Shown in pieces: positions 59,475 to 64,000 of a stretch of DNA of 64,000 bases. This stretch comes from Acinetobacter sp. ANC 7912. GTDB taxonomy: Bacteria; Pseudomonadota; Gammaproteobacteria; Pseudomonadales; Moraxellaceae. Position 1 is the first letter of the stretch, and each line of letters begins with the position of its first letter. The notes under the pieces are model-generated. The model was not told where the DNA came from, searched no databases, and saw only the letters and a program-made list of their open reading frames with translations. The position numbers were made by a program, and so were the translations under genes. The stretch is taken from NCBI RefSeq assembly GCF_039862785.1, contig NZ_CP156795.1, forward strand, positions 62,001 to 126,000. Direction: 5' to 3'.

Positions 59475-60443
59475 TCAATAAATTGTATAGGGCTCTCTTA
59501 ATCTATAACCTTTAATCTCTGCCCAAAGCACTGCATACTTTGGGCTATTTTTTTCTTCAATCACCTCATTAAAAAAACAATTTAATAAAGTAAGCTTATT
59601 GAAGTGAAGTTTTTCATATTTAAAATTTTCATATTTATTGATAAATAAATCTTTGTTATTAGCTCGCTTTTTATAATAATAATCTTCTTTATCTTTCTTA
59701 TGAAAATTATGCAAAAAATAAACAGACTGAATCAAACTGTCTAAAAAAGGCTTAGCCAACACAGCACGTAAACCCACACTCATTAATGGCGCTAAATACG
59801 GCTCATCGACTAAAATATCAGCTGAATACTCGATTAAGCCTTTATGCTGAAATAAGCGCAGCATGAAATCAAAATCTTCATAACCATGTCCAACAAACTG
59901 CTCATCAAAACCACCAATCTCACGCACACTGGCAAGATCAGTTAGTACAATAGAAGAAGGAAAAGCAAGGTGTAAAACCAAATCACGGCGAAAATCATAA
60001 TAATGCTGTTTAAATTCAGCAGCAGAATATTTAGAAATGAGCTTACTGCCGGATTTAGACAAGTACAAACATGGAAACATCCCAATTTGTTGCGGCTGAT
60101 GGATGACCTGTTGATAGGCAAGATTGACCAACTGCTGGTCGGGCACGATATCGACATCTAAAAACAACACATAGGGCGTCTTAACGGCAGCAATAGCAGC
60201 ATTTCTAAGTTTAGCTAAACTACTGGCTTCGGCTTCGACCAAACAGAGCTGAATATTGGCATGTGGAGCAATTAAACGCTGTAAACATTTAACCCAAAAT
60301 TGTGGTGCAGCATTACAACCAAAAATGAGCTGCACCGGTTGACCTGCAAAGGCAGCAACGAAACCTTTCACACGACGATAGAGATCCCAACTACGGCGAT
60401 GAAAATCAAGCGGAATAACAATCGATAAATCAGGTGTGTGCAC
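59475..60443 (-). CDS. Family-2 (GT-A) capsule glycosyltransferase
   Basis: A 322-residue inverting glycosyltransferase of the capsule/chondroitin-polymerase-like group. Features: DLSIVIPLDFHRRSWDLYRR at the N-terminus, VLFLDVDIVPDQQL with the DxD motif (about residue 98), and IGGFDEQFVGHGYEDFDFML (about residue 174), the acceptor-side segment of galactosyltransferase-type GT-A enzymes. The C-terminal 70 residues are lysine-rich and A+T-rich. GTG start, 8 bases after the CgeB-like gene. It parallels the C-terminal domain of the 825-residue transferase in function. Confidence 0.85.
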   Translation of the reverse strand: MHTPDLSIVIPLDFHRRSWDLYRRVKGFVAAFAGQPVQLIFGCNAAPQFWVKCLQRLIAPHANIQLCLVEAEASSLAKLRNAAIAAVKTPYVLFLDVDIVPDQQLVNLAYQQVIHQPQQIGMFPCLYLSKSGSKLISKYSAAEFKQHYYDFRRDLVLHLAFPSSIVLTDLASVREIGGFDEQFVGHGYEDFDFMLRLFQHKGLIEYSADILVDEPYLAPLMSVGLRAVLAKPFLDSLIQSVYFLHNFHKKDKEDYYYKKRANNKDLFINKYENFKYEKLHFNKLTLLNCFFNEVIEEKNSPKYAVLWAEIKGYRLREPYTIY

Positions 60444-60451
60444 GTTTAATC

Positions 60452-61450
60452 TCAGCTTTCCAAATAAGGATGATCTACATTACAGGTTTGCAAGATCGAT
60501 TTCAGCCAGGTCTTTGCAGTGTAATGCTGCTGTACATGGGTATGGGCATAGGCGACCATCTCTTGCTGCTCGGCAGTATAACCGGACTGTAACTGAGAAA
60601 ACAGCGCTTGTGCCGCTTCGAAATCATCCACCTGAATACACATGTCTTGAAATAAATGATCAATGGCCTGACTTGGATTAGAAATCACCAAACGACCACA
60701 GGCCATCACCTCAATCAAACGCCGTGAAAACATGGTCGGAGAGTCGGTAATGGTGTTCACATTTAACACTTGCTGATAACGGCGATAGGTGGCCGGTGTT
60801 TCTGGATAAGGTACAGGCGGATAATAGTTTACATCCCCATCGTAATAGGGGAACGTATATTCCATAGAGGGGTTGGTATGACGATTAAACAGATCCAGGC
60901 CATACGGTGCGGCAGCTAAAAAAATCTGATCCTGCCATTGGGTGCGTTGATCATGCATATTGCTCTGATAAGTACCCATAAACACACTGCGTTTTAATGG
61001 GGCTTCTGAAGTTGAAAAATGCATCTGCGGCTGAATAAAAAACGGCGCAACAGCAGCGACACTGTTTGGGGCATCTTTTATATAACGAGCTATACTGTTT
61101 GCATCTGTCGTGAAAATATAATCGAATAATTTGGCAGACTCTATAAACTGATCATAGTGATAAGGGTCTTCCTTGTTCCAAAAAATAGTTGGAATATTAT
61201 GGTCTTTACACCAATAAACTAATTTTTTCAAAGCATTATTATTGCGTTGAGGATGGTTGGGGTAATGAGCAACTTTATGCCGCCAGACATCATTGTTTCC
61301 ACGCCAGGCCGATTCTACAAGTAAGAAGTCAATTTTTTGGCTTAAACGGTACCAAAAGGGCTTTTGACTTAATAGCTCTACATCCGATTCTGGTTTTAAT
61401 GTATTGTAGGTGAAATCATCTAGAATACTGAGTATACGTAATTTCTTCAT
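60452..61450 (-). CDS. CgeB-like glycosyltransferase, paralogue of the middle domain at 54064-56541
   Basis: A 332-residue GT-B-like transferase. It shares long motifs with the middle domain of the 825-residue protein: IFWNKEDPYHYDQF, FDYIFTTDANSIARY and LNVNTITDSPTMFSRRLIEV with ACGRLVISNPSQAIDHLF. It starts directly with LRILSILDDFTYNTL and lacks the N-terminal coiled-coil region. It is the first gene of the leftward three-gene block and probably works with the GT2 enzyme following it. Sugar specificity unknown. Confidence 0.8.
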   Translation of the reverse strand: MKKLRILSILDDFTYNTLKPESDVELLSQKPFWYRLSQKIDFLLVESAWRGNNDVWRHKVAHYPNHPQRNNNALKKLVYWCKDHNIPTIFWNKEDPYHYDQFIESAKLFDYIFTTDANSIARYIKDAPNSVAAVAPFFIQPQMHFSTSEAPLKRSVFMGTYQSNMHDQRTQWQDQIFLAAAPYGLDLFNRHTNPSMEYTFPYYDGDVNYYPPVPYPETPATYRRYQQVLNVNTITDSPTMFSRRLIEVMACGRLVISNPSQAIDHLFQDMCIQVDDFEAAQALFSQLQSGYTAEQQEMVAYAHTHVQQHYTAKTWLKSILQTCNVDHPYLES

Positions 61451-61551
61451 AGAATGATCTACTACCTGAAGTTGCTATATGTGTTATTTGGGTGGTGTAT
61501 TCTACAATGTGTTTCATATTTATTTATATTTATAGCTTATAAATCTATCTT
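61451..61551. promoter_or_regulatory. Short divergent intergenic region between the CgeB-like gene and kpsC
   Basis: Only about 100 A+T-rich bases separate the two divergent starts, so leftward and rightward promoters overlap or lie close together. No clear hexamers are called. Confidence 0.4.
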
Positions 61552-63537
61552 ATGCGTTATTTTGGCTCCAAAAATTTAGAAAAATTGATGCAAGTATATC
61601 CAGTTGACTTTCGGTATGAGAGTTTTAGCTGTGGATGGGGCCGTAAAAAAAGTTTCTTTAAAGCCCAAGCCTTAGCCGAACAAAAAGGTCTGAAAGCTCT
61701 TTGCTTGGAGGACGGCTTTGTCCGTTCTCTAGGTCTTGGTAAAGATGGTTATCCACCTCTGTCGCTTGTTGTTGATGAAACCGGTATTTATTTTGATGCC
61801 TTACAGTCTTCAGATCTAGAAAACCTCATTTTAAAAGATGAGAATGTTAGAGATAATCTTCGTGCCCAGCATGCCATCGACCAAATCTTAAAATATGGAA
61901 TTACTAAATATAATCAAAAATTTCAAACAATAGATTTATGCAAGTTTGATCAAAAAAGCACACATATCTTAGTGATAGATCAAACCTTTGGTGATCAATC
62001 AATCAAATATGCAGGGGCTACTCCTGACACATTTAAAAGCATGTTAAGACAAGCCTGTATTGATCATCCAGATGCGACTATATGGGTAAAGACCCATCCT
62101 GATGTACTGGCCGGGAAAGCTCAAGCCCATTTTGCTCAAGAGGATTTCAATCATCCCAATATCCGGTTGCTCACGGAGCACTATAATCCTGTCGAGCTGC
62201 TGCAGCAGATGGACGAAGTGTATGTGGTGAGTTCTCAGCTTGGTTTTGAAGCACTGTTATGTGGAAAAAAAGTACATTGTTTCGGCGTGCCGTGGTATGC
62301 AGGCTGGGGGTTGACCAATGATGCTCATGCGCCTTTGGATATTCTGAATGGCCGCAGAAACCGGCAAAAAAGCTTGCAACACTTATTTGCCTGCGCCTAT
62401 TTTCACTATGCCCGCTATGTAAATCCGCTCACCGGGCAACGTTGTGAATTGGAAGATATTCTAGAGCTGCTTATTCCCAATATTGAAGTACAAAAGAGAT
62501 TAGAAAGTCGTTATATCGCTTATGGGTTTTCCCCTTGGAAAAAGCGCTTTATTCCGGATTTTTTAGGCTTTCCAAAACTGGATTTAAAATTCCAGCGTTA
62601 TCTTAAACCGAGAAAGTCTGAACATGTGCTGGCCTGGGGCAAGAAGGCTCGACAGCTTAAAGATAAACAATACAATCACATTACTACAGTGGAAGATGGC
62701 TTTATCCGCTCCGTAGGACTGGGAGCAAAGCTGATTCGGCCATGTTCCCTGGTCTTTGATGATGTTGGAATTTATTACGATGCCACCCAACCTTCGCGTC
62801 TTGAACAACTCTTAAACCAGGTCGAGCTCAATGCCCAACAAGCGCAACGGGCCACACGCTTGCAACAGATGCTGATAGATCTGAATATTTCCAAATATAA
62901 TGTAGGCGAATTTAAGCGTTTAACCAGACCTGAGCATCCACGGGTTTTATTGGTTGTAGGGCAGGTCGAAGATGATATGTCTATTCAGCTTGGTGGCGTG
63001 GGAATAAAAACCAACCTCGCGCTGTTAAAAGAAGTACGAACCAGAAATCCCGATAGCTATATTATCTATAAGCCGCATCCTGATGTGCAAACCGGTTTAA
63101 GGGTGGGCGGTATTCCTGCTGCCGAGATATTGCGTTATGCAGATCAGGTAGAGTTAGATGCTTCTATCCTTGAATGTTTTGAAATTGTAGATGAGCTACA
63201 TACCATTACATCGCTCAGTGGTTTTGAAGCACTCATTAGAGGCTTGAAGGTATACTGTTATGGCTTACCTTTCTATGCGGGATGGGGGCTGACTCAAGAT
63301 CTGTATCAATCAGAGCGACGTAACAAAAAAATTAGCCTTGAAAAACTAATTTATATTACGCTGGTAGAATATCCAATTTATAATTTAGAAGTGACAAAAA
63401 AAATGCGGATACCTGTAGTGCGTCCCGAAGATGTCATTACATCTATCAAGCAACAATTAGACCAAGCGGTAAAGGTAAACAGCCATAAAAAGAGTATACT
63501 GTCGCCTTTATATAATTTACTAAAAAAACTGGGTTAA
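61552..63537 (+). CDS. kpsC: Capsule Kdo-linker transferase KpsC
   Basis: A 661-residue cytoplasmic enzyme with two tandem beta-Kdo transferase domains (about 1-300 and 330-650) that builds the poly-Kdo linker on phosphatidylglycerol. The internal repeat is clear: EDGFVRSLGLGKDGYPPLSL and VEDGFIRSVGLGAKLIRPCSL, then GFEALLCGKKVHCFGVPWY and GFEALIRGLKVYCYGLPFY with AGWGL after each. Length is usual. Together with kpsS it marks this as a group 2/3-type, Kdo-linked capsule. Confidence 0.95.
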   Translation: MRYFGSKNLEKLMQVYPVDFRYESFSCGWGRKKSFFKAQALAEQKGLKALCLEDGFVRSLGLGKDGYPPLSLVVDETGIYFDALQSSDLENLILKDENVRDNLRAQHAIDQILKYGITKYNQKFQTIDLCKFDQKSTHILVIDQTFGDQSIKYAGATPDTFKSMLRQACIDHPDATIWVKTHPDVLAGKAQAHFAQEDFNHPNIRLLTEHYNPVELLQQMDEVYVVSSQLGFEALLCGKKVHCFGVPWYAGWGLTNDAHAPLDILNGRRNRQKSLQHLFACAYFHYARYVNPLTGQRCELEDILELLIPNIEVQKRLESRYIAYGFSPWKKRFIPDFLGFPKLDLKFQRYLKPRKSEHVLAWGKKARQLKDKQYNHITTVEDGFIRSVGLGAKLIRPCSLVFDDVGIYYDATQPSRLEQLLNQVELNAQQAQRATRLQQMLIDLNISKYNVGEFKRLTRPEHPRVLLVVGQVEDDMSIQLGGVGIKTNLALLKEVRTRNPDSYIIYKPHPDVQTGLRVGGIPAAEILRYADQVELDASILECFEIVDELHTITSLSGFEALIRGLKVYCYGLPFYAGWGLTQDLYQSERRNKKISLEKLIYITLVEYPIYNLEVTKKMRIPVVRPEDVITSIKQQLDQAVKVNSHKKSILSPLYNLLKKLG

Positions 63538-63543
63538 TTTCTC

Positions 63544-64000
63544 ATGTCTGTACATGTAAATAATTTACTACTTTCAGACAGGGTCTTGTTGTTGCAGGGC
63601 CCTATGGGCAGTTTTTTTTCTACTTTTGCCAACTGGCTAAAGTCCAATGGCGTTCAATGCTTTAAGGTGAATTTCAATGGTGGCGATCAGTTTGATGCGC
63701 GTCATTTTGAATATAGCTTTGACTATACGGGCACTTATGCGGATTTTGCCCAATGGATTGAGCACCTCATATTAACTCATGAGATTGATGCTGTCGTGTG
63801 TTTTGGCGACTGCCGTAAGTATCATCAGACCGCGAAAAAAATAGCAGCAAAAAATAAAGTGAAGTTTTTTGTCTTTGAAGAAGGCTATATTCGTCCGAAC
63901 TATATTACCTTTGAGCAAGATGGCGTTAATTTCTTTTCAAAATTTTTAACTCATTTCCAAACGACGACTGTAAAAACCTCCCGGGTAAATAAGCAGGTTG
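63544..64000 (+). CDS. kpsS: Capsule Kdo-linker transferase KpsS, 3' end outside the window
   Basis: The first 152 codons of a capsular export/assembly protein of the KpsS family, which adds the first Kdo to phosphatidylglycerol. The start is ATG 63544 (MSVHVNNLLLSDRVLLLQGP). Visible: LLLQGPMGSFFSTFANWLK, FKVNFNGGDQFDARHF, DAVVCFGDCRKYHQTAKKIA and FVFEEGYIRPNYITFE, all typical of KpsS. It starts 6 bases after the kpsC stop codon. The frame is open to the window end. Confidence 0.92.
   Translation, partial: MSVHVNNLLLSDRVLLLQGPMGSFFSTFANWLKSNGVQCFKVNFNGGDQFDARHFEYSFDYTGTYADFAQWIEHLILTHEIDAVVCFGDCRKYHQTAKKIAAKNKVKFFVFEEGYIRPNYITFEQDGVNFFSKFLTHFQTTTVKTSRVNKQV

Overview
This 64 kb window looks like the chromosome of an Acinetobacter species. 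The evidence is the gene order galU-ugd-gpi-galE-pgm that borders Acinetobacter K loci, a pair of FKBP genes at the other K-locus border, an ISAba125-like IS30 element, and general Acinetobacter-type protein sequences. Nothing in it fixes the species.

Layout. Positions 1-11,500 hold housekeeping genes: the 3' part of an RND efflux gene, a small membrane protein, dnaJ, a Dps-like gene, dapB, a START-domain protein, and then a leftward run (alcohol dehydrogenase, tag, a small unknown, an M23 lipoprotein, mutY, a HIT protein, a dienelactone hydrolase). An IS30 element (11,584-12,657) and two tandem FKBP isomerase genes follow.

Positions 14,456-33,228 form a rightward surface-glycan cluster: tviB/tviC (UDP-GlcNAc to UDP-GalNAcA), a Wzx flippase, two acyltransferases, three family-4 glycosyltransferases, a PglC-type initiating transferase and pglD/pglE/pglF-type genes for UDP-di-N-acetylbacillosamine. 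After an IS5-family element come galU, ugd, pgi and galE. The cluster has a flippase but no recognisable Wzy polymerase, and the export genes wza-wzb-wzc usually found beside the FKBP gene are missing. It may therefore make a single-unit glycan, for example for protein O-glycosylation.

Positions 33,284-43,283 are leftward: pgm, then glmS-glmU-pgpA-thiL-nusB-ribH-ribBA, then an aldehyde dehydrogenase. An intact IS66 element (43,569-46,101) with perfect 8-bp target duplications and an alpha/beta hydrolase follow.

Positions 47,356-64,000 are the most unusual part: an ABC-transporter-dependent (group 2/3 type) capsule locus, kpsM-kpsT-kpsE-kpsD-wecB-wecC, a large fused glycosyltransferase, a TupA-like ATP-grasp gene and a DUF6270-like gene. 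A leftward three-gene block (CgeB-like transferase, GT2 transferase, second ATP-grasp enzyme) comes next, then kpsC and the start of kpsS, which runs off the end. WecB/WecC would supply UDP-ManNAcA, whose carboxylate is a plausible target for the two ATP-grasp ligases. I infer a capsule containing an acidic amino sugar that may carry amide-linked amino acids, built on a Kdo linker by KpsC/KpsS and exported by KpsMTED. This second capsule system would be separate from the wzc-less Wzx cluster.
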